Counted from the first letter of the stretch, positions 8,896-18,370 are shown. The stretch: 64,000 nt of DNA from JAABRE01 sp964413275 (GCA_964413275.1 CAYPSO010000001.1:58965-122964); one strand, 5' to 3'. Notes: generated from the sequence alone by a model not told the origin. Translations and numbers: made by a program.

Positions 8896-9489
8896 ATTTA
8901 TACTGCACCTTTAGCCCGTTTGATTGAACAGTTACAACGTTTACCCGGAGTAGGGCCAAAAAACGCTCAAAGATTAGCTTTACATATTCTGAAACGCCCT
9001 GATAAGGAAGTAGAAGATTTAGCAACAGCTTTAATCGAAGCAAAAAAACAAGTAGGCTTGTGTAAAGTTTGCTTTCATTTATCTGCTGAACCTGTATGTA
9101 GTATTTGTAGTAATCCTAAGCGAGATAATAACACAATCTGTGTAGTGGCAGATTCAAGAGATGTAATTGCCCTAGAAAAAACTAGAGAATATCAGGGTAA
9201 ATATCATGTTTTAGGGGGAGTAATATCACCAATGGATGGCATAGGGCCAGAACAATTATATATTAAACCTTTAATTCAACGAGTAAGTCAAGATAAAATC
9301 AAAGAGGTAATTTTGGCCATAAGCCCCACAATTGAGGGCGAAGCTACTACCATGTATCTCGGCAAACTCTTAAAACCATCCACAAAAGTTACCAGAATAG
9401 CCTTTGGATTGCCGATGGGAGGAGATTTAGAATATGCTGATGAGATAACATTAGCTAGAGCATTAGAAGGCAGAAGAGAATTCGATTAA
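8896..9489 (+). CDS. recR: Recombination mediator protein RecR, probable ATT start
   Basis: RecR loads RecA in RecFOR repair. The protein has the helix-hairpin-helix LPGVGPKNAQRLALHIL, a C4 zinc finger (CKVC and CSIC pairs), and a Toprim domain starting at ICVVADSRDV. The family's conserved N-terminus (YTxPLARLIEQL) is encoded upstream of the first TTG (8920). In that frame there is no ATG, GTG or TTG before the stop at 8860-8862. A good Shine-Dalgarno GGAG at 8884-8887 sits eight bases before an ATT at 8896, which would give M-YTAPLARLIEQL. I therefore chose ATT; the alternatives are TTG at 8920 or a sequence error. Confidence 0.85.
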   Translation: MYTAPLARLIEQLQRLPGVGPKNAQRLALHILKRPDKEVEDLATALIEAKKQVGLCKVCFHLSAEPVCSICSNPKRDNNTICVVADSRDVIALEKTREYQGKYHVLGGVISPMDGIGPEQLYIKPLIQRVSQDKIKEVILAISPTIEGEATTMYLGKLLKPSTKVTRIAFGLPMGGDLEYADEITLARALEGRREFD

Positions 9490-9550
9490 AAATTGAACCA
9501 TAATATTAAAAATACAGTCTAAATTAACTAAATATTAGTATTAATAATCA

Positions 9551-10699
9551 ATGAATAAACTGTTAACTAGATTTAATTTAAAGTTGATGAAAAAAATCTT
9601 GAAACCAATAACTCTTTCCTTCTTAGTTAGCTTATCTGTAGGCAGTTTGCCAGTAAATGCCCAAATAAAATCTCCCCTAATTATTAGTCAAGCAAGTAAT
9701 AGTCAACAGGAACTTGATAGATTATTACGCCAAGGGCAAAAATATGTTGATGATGGAGACTACAATAAAGCTATTTATACATATCAGCAAGCAGTAAATA
9801 TAGATAGACAAAATCCCCGAATTTTTTCTGGCTTAGGTTATTTATATACTCGTCAAGGTAACTTTATAGAAGCAGCTAAAAATTATCAACAAGCAGTAGC
9901 CTTAGACCCTAACAATGGTGAATTTTATTATGCCCTCGCTTACAGTTTAGCTAATTCTGGAGATAATATTGGTGCAGCAACTGCCTATTATCGTGCAGGA
10001 CAACTTAGTCCTAATAATATTAATAATTATTTAGGTTTAGGGACAGTTTTGTTAAGAGAAGGCGAATATAACGGAGCGATTCAAGCTTATCAAAAAGCTT
10101 TATCTATCGATCCTGCCAATAAACAAGTATATGATATTTTGGGTTCAGCTTTACTTAAACAAGGACGTACTCAAGAAGCAATTCTTTTTTTAGAAAAAGC
10201 TACTCAAACCTATCCAGTAGATAGCAATTTACGCCTACAATTAGCTATAGCTCAAATCAGTCAAGGAGAAATCGCAAAAGGGCGAGAAAATTTAGAAAAA
10301 GCAGAAACATTAGAACCTAATAATTTTATTATTCCCTTACGCATTGGACAATTATTAGAACAACAAGGAGAGTTTGATAGTGCTTTAAACTATTATCAAA
10401 AAGCTTCTAAATTAGCTCCTCCTAATTCACAAATAGAAGGAGAAATTGCCGGAATATTTATGAAAAAAAAGGATTTTATTAATGCGATTGTTATCTATAA
10501 ACAAATAATTGCAACTAATCCCAATAATGCCTCAGCTTTTCATAATCTTGGTATGGCATTATTGGGAAGAAATCGTCTAGATGAAGCAAAAACAAATTTA
10601 GAAGAAGCTCGCCGATTATATGTTCTCCAAAGTAATTCAGAAGGAGTGAAAAATGTAGATACTTTAATGGGACAATTAGCACAACCAACCAAAAAATAA
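9551..10699 (+). CDS. Exported tetratricopeptide-repeat protein
   Basis: 382 residues with an N-terminal signal peptide whose core is ITLSFLVSLSVGSLPVNAQ, so it is probably periplasmic or secreted. From about residue 50 onward there are at least eight TPR units of the form YxxAIxxYQxAVxLDPxNxxxY. These units bind proteins or peptides. The ATG at 9551 lies 62 bases after recR; an internal ATG at 9587 directly before KKILKP is an equally good signal-peptide start. panB begins two bases after its stop codon, so the two are likely cotranscribed, though a functional link is not apparent. The specific partner cannot be told. Confidence 0.85.
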   Translation: MNKLLTRFNLKLMKKILKPITLSFLVSLSVGSLPVNAQIKSPLIISQASNSQQELDRLLRQGQKYVDDGDYNKAIYTYQQAVNIDRQNPRIFSGLGYLYTRQGNFIEAAKNYQQAVALDPNNGEFYYALAYSLANSGDNIGAATAYYRAGQLSPNNINNYLGLGTVLLREGEYNGAIQAYQKALSIDPANKQVYDILGSALLKQGRTQEAILFLEKATQTYPVDSNLRLQLAIAQISQGEIAKGRENLEKAETLEPNNFIIPLRIGQLLEQQGEFDSALNYYQKASKLAPPNSQIEGEIAGIFMKKKDFINAIVIYKQIIATNPNNASAFHNLGMALLGRNRLDEAKTNLEEARRLYVLQSNSEGVKNVDTLMGQLAQPTKK

Positions 10700-10701
10700 T
10701 T

Positions 10702-11481
10702 ATGCCAGTTACTACCCAACAAGTAATTAAATGGAAACAACAAGGTAAGCCTATCATTAGTTTAACTGCTTGGGATTATCCCATCGCTCAAATTTTAGAC
10801 CAAGCCGGAGTTGACATTATTTTAGTAGGGGATTCTTTAGCTATGGTAGCGTTGGGATACCATACTACTCTACCCGTGACTTTAGAACAAATGATTCATC
10901 ATGCAACAGCAGTTTGTCGAGGGGTAAAACAGGCTTTGGTAGTATGTGATTTGCCTTTTTTAAGTTATCAAGAAAGTATTTCCCAAGCTATCAATTCTGC
11001 TGGTCGTGTTTTAAAAGAAACAGGAGCAAATGCGGTAAAATTAGAAGGGGGCAATGCCGTTATCGCTGAAACGGTAGAGAGACTAACTACAATTGGTATT
11101 CCAGTATTAGGTCATGTGGGCTTAACACCTCAATCAGTCAATCAACTCGGTTATAGACAACAGGGAAAAACCGAATCAGAAGCTGATCGCATTTTAACTG
11201 AAGCTGTTAATTTATGGCAAGCAGGAGCTTTTGCCATTGTTTTAGAACATATTCCTTCTCAATTAGCTCAAGAAATTACCAATAAATTACCTATTCCTAC
11301 CATTGGTATTGGTGCGGGTAATGGTTGTGATGGTCAAGTTTTAGTAACTGCGGATTTGTTGGGATTAAGCGAAAAACAACCTCCTTTTGCTAAACCCTAT
11401 CTGAATTTACGTCAATTAATTAGTGAAGCGGTGCAAGATTTTGCAACAGATGTGAGAAAAGAGAATTTTTCGAGAGAATAG
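10702..11481 (+). CDS. panB: 3-methyl-2-oxobutanoate hydroxymethyltransferase
   Basis: This enzyme transfers a hydroxymethyl group from methylene-tetrahydrofolate to alpha-ketoisovalerate, the first committed step of pantothenate and coenzyme A synthesis. The 259-residue length is normal. Signatures are the metal-binding VGDSLAMVALGYHTTLPVTL, the substrate-binding AVKLEGG, PVLGHVGLTPQS, and PTIGIGAGNGCDGQVLV. The gene starts two bases after the stop of the TPR gene and converges on the caspase gene with only 28 bases between the stops. Confidence 0.95.
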   Translation: MPVTTQQVIKWKQQGKPIISLTAWDYPIAQILDQAGVDIILVGDSLAMVALGYHTTLPVTLEQMIHHATAVCRGVKQALVVCDLPFLSYQESISQAINSAGRVLKETGANAVKLEGGNAVIAETVERLTTIGIPVLGHVGLTPQSVNQLGYRQQGKTESEADRILTEAVNLWQAGAFAIVLEHIPSQLAQEITNKLPIPTIGIGAGNGCDGQVLVTADLLGLSEKQPPFAKPYLNLRQLISEAVQDFATDVRKENFSRE

Positions 11482-11507
11482 GGTTATTTGCTGTAACACT
11501 AAACCCT
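11480..11507. terminator. Possible shared terminator between convergent panB and caspase genes
   Basis: AGGGTT at 11480-11485 pairs with AACCCT at 11502-11507, followed on the plus strand by AATTATTTTT. The stem is only six pairs with a long loop, so the call is weak. Its position between two convergent stop codons supports it. Confidence 0.35.
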
Positions 11508-11509
11508 AA

Positions 11510-12988
11510 TTATTTTTCTTGTTTACAAATAGCAACTCTATCTAATAAATGAGCCAGAAATGTTTCATATTCAGCCGTATATAATGACCATTGTCGAGCT
11601 ACGCTAGAAAGAGCATCTATACCAACAGTAGTGGGGAAATGACCTAATGGAGCGTTTAAAGAGAAATTCAGATCGTTATAAGCAATATATTCCTCTTGAT
11701 TACTTTGATTGTTATATGTTCTCCAACCTACTTGTTTAGCTAATGCTTGTAAAGAATTTGTCTCGCTATTTGCATTACTATTTTTATAAATTTCTTCTTG
11801 AATACTTAAACCAAAACGATTGTTAGAATAGTTTAACCAAAGCCCATCTATTTTTTGTAAATCTGTACAAGAAAATTTATCTATTTCTTCAAGAGTCAGG
11901 GAAATTGTACGTCCATAATTACCTACTTGTCTAATAATTTCCCAAGTTTGTTGATCTGCTTTTTGCCATTTTTGAATATTTAAAAAATATTCTAATCTTT
12001 GATACATATTATAGGTAGAAACAGCAGTGGCAGCCATAATTACTGATAATTCTTCTTCTTCAGAAGATAAAGTTGTGATCGATGCAGTATTATTATTTTC
12101 TGTAGAATTAAAAGAAAAACCATCTGTAATAGAGACAGAAACCCAAGGAATTTGATAACCTTTAGTTTCTTCATAAACCCCCGATCTTACTTTTCTAAAC
12201 ATAATTTCAATATCGAGATCTGGGGTTTTTATATATTTTTTTAATTGCTCAGTATAAGGGCTATTACGTCCATAACCATCAGCAGAATATTCTCCCGGAG
12301 CAGTAGAGTAAGCAATAAAAGAACCAGCCTTAGCATCAACTGGAGCTAATCCTCCGACACCAAAATTAGGATTTTCTTCCCCTCTCCAAGCACTGCGAAA
12401 AGGATCGTTGCGACAAGCATCAAGGATAATTATATTCATTTTAGTATTAACAGATTCCATCTTTTTTAATACTTCGCCCAAAGCTATAGTTTCATTCTCA
12501 ATTTTATTTTTGTCTTTTAGTTTGGCATCTGTCGGCAATAAATAATTTTCACCATCAACCTGCATTCCATGGCCAGCATAATAAAATAATCCTATAGCTC
12601 CTGCTTCTAATTTTTCATGAAAACGCTCAATAGCTCTATTCATCTCCTTTAAATCTGCATCCAAAACTCTAATCACATCAAAACCTAATTCTTCTAAAAT
12701 TGCAGCTATATCACTAGCATCATTAACGGGATTATCTATAGGACGAACATCATATTCGGAATTACCAATCACTAAGGCAATAAGTTTTTCTTTCTGTTGA
12801 GTCTGATTTTTAACAGCTAAAGTAGGTTTAGTTTCAGGAGCTATAAGTTGAGAATATAAGTATTTATCATCTGTATTATTAGATAAATGTATATTGCTAA
12901 GAACTCGTTGTGATGTTAGTAATAAGGTCTGAGGAAATAATAATAGGGTAGTATAAGCGATATTGAGTAAAAATTGGCAATTAAACAT
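11510..12988 (-). CDS. Exported caspase-like protease (orthocaspase, peptidase C14)
   Basis: 492 residues. An N-terminal hydrophobic segment (about 5-27) suggests export or membrane anchoring. A caspase-fold p20 domain spans about 68-290: KLIALVIGNSEYD, the NDA segment, the catalytic histidine H140 in FYYAGHG, and the catalytic cysteine C192 in IIILDACRNDPF. Both dyad residues are intact. Prokaryotic orthocaspases of this kind cleave after basic residues. The region from about 320 to the end has no recognised domain. It is convergent with panB and divergent from the COP23-domain gene, close to a double protease-TPR gene. Confidence 0.88.
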   Translation of the reverse strand: MFNCQFLLNIAYTTLLLFPQTLLLTSQRVLSNIHLSNNTDDKYLYSQLIAPETKPTLAVKNQTQQKEKLIALVIGNSEYDVRPIDNPVNDASDIAAILEELGFDVIRVLDADLKEMNRAIERFHEKLEAGAIGLFYYAGHGMQVDGENYLLPTDAKLKDKNKIENETIALGEVLKKMESVNTKMNIIILDACRNDPFRSAWRGEENPNFGVGGLAPVDAKAGSFIAYSTAPGEYSADGYGRNSPYTEQLKKYIKTPDLDIEIMFRKVRSGVYEETKGYQIPWVSVSITDGFSFNSTENNNTASITTLSSEEEELSVIMAATAVSTYNMYQRLEYFLNIQKWQKADQQTWEIIRQVGNYGRTISLTLEEIDKFSCTDLQKIDGLWLNYSNNRFGLSIQEEIYKNSNANSETNSLQALAKQVGWRTYNNQSNQEEYIAYNDLNFSLNAPLGHFPTTVGIDALSSVARQWSLYTAEYETFLAHLLDRVAICKQEK

Positions 12989-13134
12989 AGTTTTATTCTA
13001 GTTACCTAGGTATAACGTATTCTTTCAGAATTATTTAATCATATATTTGATTTTTACTCTATTTTCTGAGCTAAAACAAAAATTTAGTTAGAAGTGATAG
13101 TATATGGAGGAATTAAGAATAACCATTATAGATT

Positions 13135-13644
13135 ATGAAAAAAACAAATAGGCTCAAACAAATTATTTCTGTATTAGGGAGTTTTAGTGTCCTTAGTTTA
13201 ACAGCTAATGGTAATGTGACTGCTCAAACTCCATCAAACAATTTATTTTTCTGTAAAACCAATTCTGAAGGGATTCCTACTACTTATATTACTGGTCCAA
13301 CTGGAAAGTTTATTGAGCTAATTTCTTGGCAAAAAGATGCTATTGGTGGCTTTTCTCCAGAAGAGCGTTGTCAAATCGTATCTGAGAGATTGCAAGAAGC
13401 TCATGAAGAAGGAAATTTAGCCTATATAACTCATGGCTTTATGAATGGTTCTCCAGTGATTTGTGGTACTTCTTCAAATGGTGGTTCTTGTGATAAACTA
13501 TTATTGACTATTAGACCAGAAGATGATCCCAAAACTACTATAGAAAATTTATTCCAAGCTGGTTCTTTTTCTAGTAGTCCCTTAATTCAAAATAACGGTA
13601 AATCTCGCTATTACTATAGTCTAAGTGAATTTTCACCTCAGTAA
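13135..13644 (+). CDS. COP23-domain secreted protein
   Basis: 169 residues with a signal peptide (KQIISVLGSFSVLSLTANGNVTAQ). The mature part carries the features of the COP23 (circadian oscillating polypeptide) family: FFCKT at the start of the domain, a GGFSPEERCQIVSERLQ segment, INGxPVIC-like NGSPVICGTSSNGGSCDKLL, and a closing TIRPEDDP. The four cysteines could form two disulfides. The family's biochemical role is not known. The gene lies between an orthocaspase (divergent) and a serine protease-TPR gene (same direction), which hints at a link with proteolysis. The upstream TATATGGAGGAATTAAG stretch holds a GGAGG, but it is over 20 bases from the ATG. Confidence 0.85.
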   Translation: MKKTNRLKQIISVLGSFSVLSLTANGNVTAQTPSNNLFFCKTNSEGIPTTYITGPTGKFIELISWQKDAIGGFSPEERCQIVSERLQEAHEEGNLAYITHGFMNGSPVICGTSSNGGSCDKLLLTIRPEDDPKTTIENLFQAGSFSSSPLIQNNGKSRYYYSLSEFSPQ

Positions 13645-13786
13645 TTTTGTTTTTTGGTTAGGTTAAGTTCGTCTTTACACTCCTCAATTTTTCAACTCCT
13701 CAAATATTCCCATATTTAACCTCAACCTATTTATTGTTTTTTAAATCCTAATTTGAAATTTTCTTGAAACAAAAAAAATATACATA

Positions 13787-13805
13787 TACAGGCAAGATGC
13801 CTGTA
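13787..13805. repeat. Short perfect palindrome (TACAGGCA-AGA-TGCCTGTA)
   Basis: An eight-base stem with a three-base loop stands in the AT-rich gap before the protease-TPR gene. The core AGGCAAGATGCCT is a dispersed intergenic palindrome familiar from several cyanobacterial genomes. No T-run follows it, so a terminator role for the COP23 gene is not supported. Confidence 0.55.
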
Positions 13806-13889
13806 TCACAGGGATTTATATTTTTAAAATTTATATTTTTTTAAAATTTATATTAAATTAGTATTAATGAATTTAATTAATACAAATAT

Positions 13890-16800
13890 ATGTCTTTGCA
13901 ATTTATTAATAAAATTATTATAACTACTATATTAACTTGTTCAATTTCTATAATTGATCTAAACTCAAATATAAAATTAGTAAAAAGTAACAATATATTT
14001 TTAACTGAAAATTCGCAAAGCAAAATCAAAAATATAGAAAAAATTGCTCGTGATATTACTATAAAAATAAAATCTGGCTATAAACAAGGCTCTGGAGTTA
14101 TTATCGGAAAAAAAGGTAATTTATATACGGTTTTAACTAATCGTCATGTTTTAATTGAAAATCAACCTATTAGTATAGAAACTGTTGATGGTAAAGAAAA
14201 TACAGCTACTCTAATAACTGGTCTTAATGTTAGTGGTTTAGACGTAGCTTTATTACAATTTAATTCTAATAAGAATTATCAAGTTGCTGAGTTAGATAAT
14301 TATAATAAATTAACTGAAAATGATACTATTTTTGCAGCAGGTTTTCCTTACAAAAATAATCAATTTACCTTCGTAACAGGAAAATTACAACTATTATCAG
14401 ATCGAGCATTTAAGGATGGTTATCAATTAGGTTACGATTTAGATTATCGACAAGAAATTGAAAAGGGTATGAGTGGAGGCCCTATTTTAACCAATGAAGG
14501 TAAACTAATCGGTATTAATGGGATTCATGCCAACGCTGTTACTATTTTATATAATCCTTTTATTTATCAAGATGGCACTCAACCTACTCAGTTACAAATA
14601 GATAGATATAGCCGTTATAACTGGGGTATTCCTATTACGAGTGTTGCGGAAAATATTCCAGATTATCTTAGTTTAAATATTAATGTAAGAGCGATAAATT
14701 CACTAGAAAAAACAGAGTTACTAGTATATGATGAAATCAAAATAGAAGCAAAACAAATTACAGTACGATTAGAATTGCGCTCGGAAGGCACAAGGGGATC
14801 AGGGGTAATTGTTGCTCAAAATAATAATACTTATTATGTACTTACCGCTTATCATGTGGTAGAAGAAATAACCGCATTAAGAGATTTAGAAATAGTTACT
14901 TCTGATGGTAAAGGACACTCTGCTAATAATCAAAATATAATTAGATTTAAGGGAGCAGATTTAGCTTTAGTTGAATTTAATAGTGATAATCAATATGAAA
15001 TAGCAACTATTGCTACTCATCAAGCTAATAAAAAAGATGGTAATTTCACTTTTGTAGCCGGTTTTCCGGCAGATAATCCAGAACAATTTAATTTTAGTGC
15101 TGGTAGTATTTTTGAAGAGGAAGAAGCTGAAGCCAATAAGGTAGGAGATACTGCTAATCTTACCCGTAGTTTTGATATGGTATATACCAATATAACCACC
15201 GGTGGCATGAGTGGAGGGCCTGTTTTAGATGTAAGAGGTCATCTGGTGGGAATACATGGTAGGGTGGAAGGAGAAGAGCTAATTCAACAAGCTACTGGAC
15301 AAAAAGAAAAAGTTTTTTTAGGTTATAGTTTTGGCATACCTATAAATGTTTTTATCAGTCGTTTACAAGTATGTTTACCCAATAATTTTTCATCCTTTTT
15401 CGCTACATTAACTCCTTCCCAAACTAAGTTAACAACTGATGAATGTACTAAGTTTAAGAAGACTTCTTTATCGGAAAATTCTTTACAATTATATAGATTA
15501 CCTTTACCAGAAATAACTTCTCAAGAAAGAAAAAAAATTCTTAATACTATCCCTCAACCTATAGAACCAACTAATAAAAATAATCCCATAGACTGGTTAA
15601 ATTATGGCAATCAATTATGGCGACAAAATAATTATCAAGATGCAATTAATGCTTTTAATAAAGCCCTAAATTTAGAGCCTGATTTATACTTAGCATGGTA
15701 TGCTAAAGCACAAGCTTATTTTAATAATAGCCAATACAATCTAGCTTTAGAATCTATAGAAAAAGCCATCGCCCCATTATCAAGCCAAGATCAACCTAAT
15801 TCCAATTCTTCCCGAAAAGAAAAAGAAGGATTTGCCGTAGCTTGGAATTTAAAAGGACGAATTTTAAATTCATTAGAGCAATATGAAGAAGCAATTTTAG
15901 CTTTTAATAAGGCAATTGAGCTAAGTAAAACTAAACCAGAACAACAATTTTCTGCTTATATGTGGCGTGGTTTTGCTTTGGCTGAGTTAAAACGCTATGA
16001 AGAAGCAGTAAAATCCTATGGTAAGGCTTTAGAGGTAAGGGATAATTCTTGGGCCTATAATAATCGGGGTATAGCTTACGAAAATTTAGGAAAGTATCCA
16101 GAAGCGATCGCAGATTATACTAAAGCTATTGAAATTAATCCTGATTATGCTTTAGCTTATAACAATCGGGGTATAATTTATGATATTTTAAAAAAATACC
16201 CAGAAGCCATTGCTGATTATACTAAAGCCATTGAAATTAATCCGAGTTATGCTTTTGCTTATAATAATCGAGGGGCAGCTTTTCGTAATTTAGAAAAATA
16301 TTCCGAAGCCATTGCCGATTATACTAAAGCCATTGAAATTAATCCGAGTTATGCTGATGCCTATAATAACCGAGGGGCAGCTTTTCGCAATTTAGAAAAA
16401 TATTCCGAAGCCATTGCCGATTACACTAAAGCTATTAAAATTAATCCTGATTTATTACAAGCATACTATAATCGAGGTATAATTTATAGTAATTTAGAAA
16501 AATATTCCGAAGCCATTGCCGATTATACTAAAGCTATTAAAATTGATGTACATTTAGCTCAAGCTTATTATAATCGAGGAATTGCCTATTATAATTTAGA
16601 AAAATATTCCGAAGCGATCGCCGATTATACTAAAGCTATTGAACTTGATCCTAAAGATATTAATTGCTATCTTAATCGTGGTTTTGTCTATCACAAAGAA
16701 AAACAATATCTTCAAGCTTTAGCTGATTATGAACTATATATAAAAGAATATCCCAATACAGCATCAGTAATTATTAATATAGGATTAATAAAATATGAAA

Positions 16801-17051
16801 TGGGAGAAATAGAGCAGGGGATGCAACAATGGCAAAAAGCCTTAAATATTGATACTAATCTAACTGAAGTAAAATTAGCTTTAGCTGTAGCTTATTATCA
16901 ACAAGGAAAGCAAGAACAAGCATTAAAAATAGTCTCTGATTTAGAAATAGACCAGCGTTTTACAGATAAGAAATTTTTATCAAAATTTTTTTGGGGCGAT
17001 AAATTAATAGAAGATTCTCTTAAATTATTAGCTGATGTTACGCAAAATTGA
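13890..17051 (+). CDS. Tandem trypsin-like protease domains fused to TPR repeats
   Basis: 1053 residues with a hydrophobic N-terminus (about 6-25) suggesting export. It has two S1/HtrA-like protease domains. The first has catalytic H86, D118 and S195 (TNRHV, SGLDVALL, GMSGGP); the second has H322, D357 and S441 (TAYHV, GADLALV, GMSGGP). Both triads look intact. A linker leads to about a dozen TPR units from about residue 568 to the end. Units between about 725 and 925 are nearly identical (EAIADYTKAIEINP with NNRG), a sign of recent tandem duplication. No PDZ domain is seen, so the TPRs probably select substrates or partners. The two upstream genes, COP23 and the orthocaspase, may form one module with it. 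Confidence 0.9.
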   Translation: MSLQFINKIIITTILTCSISIIDLNSNIKLVKSNNIFLTENSQSKIKNIEKIARDITIKIKSGYKQGSGVIIGKKGNLYTVLTNRHVLIENQPISIETVDGKENTATLITGLNVSGLDVALLQFNSNKNYQVAELDNYNKLTENDTIFAAGFPYKNNQFTFVTGKLQLLSDRAFKDGYQLGYDLDYRQEIEKGMSGGPILTNEGKLIGINGIHANAVTILYNPFIYQDGTQPTQLQIDRYSRYNWGIPITSVAENIPDYLSLNINVRAINSLEKTELLVYDEIKIEAKQITVRLELRSEGTRGSGVIVAQNNNTYYVLTAYHVVEEITALRDLEIVTSDGKGHSANNQNIIRFKGADLALVEFNSDNQYEIATIATHQANKKDGNFTFVAGFPADNPEQFNFSAGSIFEEEEAEANKVGDTANLTRSFDMVYTNITTGGMSGGPVLDVRGHLVGIHGRVEGEELIQQATGQKEKVFLGYSFGIPINVFISRLQVCLPNNFSSFFATLTPSQTKLTTDECTKFKKTSLSENSLQLYRLPLPEITSQERKKILNTIPQPIEPTNKNNPIDWLNYGNQLWRQNNYQDAINAFNKALNLEPDLYLAWYAKAQAYFNNSQYNLALESIEKAIAPLSSQDQPNSNSSRKEKEGFAVAWNLKGRILNSLEQYEEAILAFNKAIELSKTKPEQQFSAYMWRGFALAELKRYEEAVKSYGKALEVRDNSWAYNNRGIAYENLGKYPEAIADYTKAIEINPDYALAYNNRGIIYDILKKYPEAIADYTKAIEINPSYAFAYNNRGAAFRNLEKYSEAIADYTKAIEINPSYADAYNNRGAAFRNLEKYSEAIADYTKAIKINPDLLQAYYNRGIIYSNLEKYSEAIADYTKAIKIDVHLAQAYYNRGIAYYNLEKYSEAIADYTKAIELDPKDINCYLNRGFVYHKEKQYLQALADYELYIKEYPNTASVIINIGLIKYEMGEIEQGMQQWQKALNIDTNLTEVKLALAVAYYQQGKQEQALKIVSDLEIDQRFTDKKFLSKFFWGDKLIEDSLKLLADVTQN
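16060..16660 (+). repeat. Tandem 102-bp coding repeats within the TPR region
   Basis: Six consecutive 34-codon units are close copies at the DNA level, sharing the stretch GCCATTGCCGATTATACTAA. Two neighbouring units (around 16264 and 16366) differ at only a few bases. This indicates recent expansion inside the reading frame. Confidence 0.85.
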
Positions 17052-17062
17052 AATAATTGATT

Positions 17063-17120
17063 TACTATTAGGTTTTAGCGGTTAGCTTTTAGCCGAATAC
17101 TGAATACTGAATACTGATTT
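17063..17120. repeat. TTAGCNN heptads and GAATACT repeats
   Basis: The gap between the convergent protease-TPR and glycosyltransferase genes holds TTAGCGGTTAGCTTTTAGC followed by three tandem copies of GAATACT. It is another member of the dispersed heptad tracts. Confidence 0.6.
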
Positions 17121-17135
17121 GCGTAACACCAGTTA

Positions 17136-18314
17136 TTAAATCAAATAATTTCTACCTCGCCAAACTTTAGGTTGTCTTTGTGCGGAGAGAAAAATTCTTG
17201 CTACTGCCAATATATCTGCTAAAGGAGATAACCAAAATAAAAGAGAAATAGGAGCTTGATAAGAAAAGACTATTGCTCCTAGTAAAGCAAAACGAATTAA
17301 AAGCAAAAATAAATTTAAACCACAAGCAGCAATTATTAAAGGGGAATTATACCCTAGAGTTATAAAATCTAATAAAATTAAACTCATAAATAAAGGAAAG
17401 CCTTGTACTGCTAGTAAAACCCACAAATCCAACCACAATTGACCTACTGATGAAGCGTCTTTTAAATCGAGAGAGCGCCCCCATTCTCGCCAAGTTTCTG
17501 CCAAGCCCTGATACATTCGTACTTTAATTATTTTAGCTCCGTCTAAAAAGCCGACTTTAAACCCCTTTTGGGCAGCAAGTCGAGCTAAAGTTACATCATC
17601 GCAGAAAGAACTAGCAGCACTACTATAACCCTCTAATTTTTCTAAAACTTGGCGACGTACTAAAAAACATTGACCATTAGCCATAACTCGCTCTGGGCTT
17701 TGATGCCTTACTCCAGCAGAATCAAAACGGTATAACAAAGTCATTAACAAGGCAGGTTGTAGCCACCATTCCCCCGGATATTCAAGAATAAACTGGGGAG
17801 AAAGGGATAAAATATCATAGCCTTCCTCGTTAGCCGCTTGAATGGCACTGGCTACTAAACCGGGTTGAGGTTGAGTATCCGCATCAATTCCTAAAATCCA
17901 TTGACTTTTCTCGGAACTAAATAAAAAACCATTATGCAACGCCCAAGGTCTTCCTATCCAATTTTGAGGCAGAGGAGGATCGTTAATTAGTTTGAAACGA
18001 GGGTCAACTTGAGCATATTCTTTAACTTTTTCTGGCGTGCCATCTGTAGAATAACTATCAACTATAATTATTTCTCTAACTTCATAACTTTGACGAGTTA
18101 AACCCTGTAAACAAGGTTCAATTCTTGCAACTTCATTCAAAGTCGGTACAACAACGCTAACTTGGCCAAAAAGTTCTGGTGTTGTTGGTTTCGCAGTTAA
18201 AGGAGGGCGACGGGTTGCTCCTTTTAATAAACGAGAGAGAAAAATTAAAGCAGGAATTCCTTGAAAGATAAGTAAGAGGAAAGAAATTGTTGTTATATTA
18301 CTAAACCAGTTCAC
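17136..18314 (-). CDS. Membrane family-2 glycosyltransferase, possibly CruG-type
   Basis: 392 residues with a GTG start. A first membrane span (about 8-28) precedes a GT-A glycosyltransferase domain: VVVPTLNE, IIIVDSYSTDGT, the metal-binding ILGIDADTQP, an acceptor-site FCDDVTLA (the ED/DD motif), and WGRSLD. Three more hydrophobic spans close the protein. The layout, with acceptor in the membrane, matches cyanobacterial CruG, the carotenoid (myxol) 2'-O-glycosyltransferase, and related lipid glycosyltransferases. I favour CruG only moderately. It lies 57 bases after hypB on the same strand, so readthrough from the hydrogenase block is possible, but a functional link is not evident. Confidence 0.8.
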   Translation of the reverse strand: MNWFSNITTISFLLLIFQGIPALIFLSRLLKGATRRPPLTAKPTTPELFGQVSVVVPTLNEVARIEPCLQGLTRQSYEVREIIIVDSYSTDGTPEKVKEYAQVDPRFKLINDPPLPQNWIGRPWALHNGFLFSSEKSQWILGIDADTQPQPGLVASAIQAANEEGYDILSLSPQFILEYPGEWWLQPALLMTLLYRFDSAGVRHQSPERVMANGQCFLVRRQVLEKLEGYSSAASSFCDDVTLARLAAQKGFKVGFLDGAKIIKVRMYQGLAETWREWGRSLDLKDASSVGQLWLDLWVLLAVQGFPLFMSLILLDFITLGYNSPLIIAACGLNLFLLLIRFALLGAIVFSYQAPISLLFWLSPLADILAVARIFLSAQRQPKVWRGRNYLI

Positions 18315-18370
18315 TTATTTAACTACTCCAATAGGGCAAACTGGTAGTTTATCAGGTTTACTCTCATTCT

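Noticed and set aside
10515..10757. Two minus-strand frames over the end of the TPR gene
   Set aside because: They overlap the well-supported TPR and panB genes and have no family features.
16060..16660. Regular 102-bp repeats considered as a CRISPR or satellite
   Set aside because: The period is 34 codons, in frame, and translates to TPR units.
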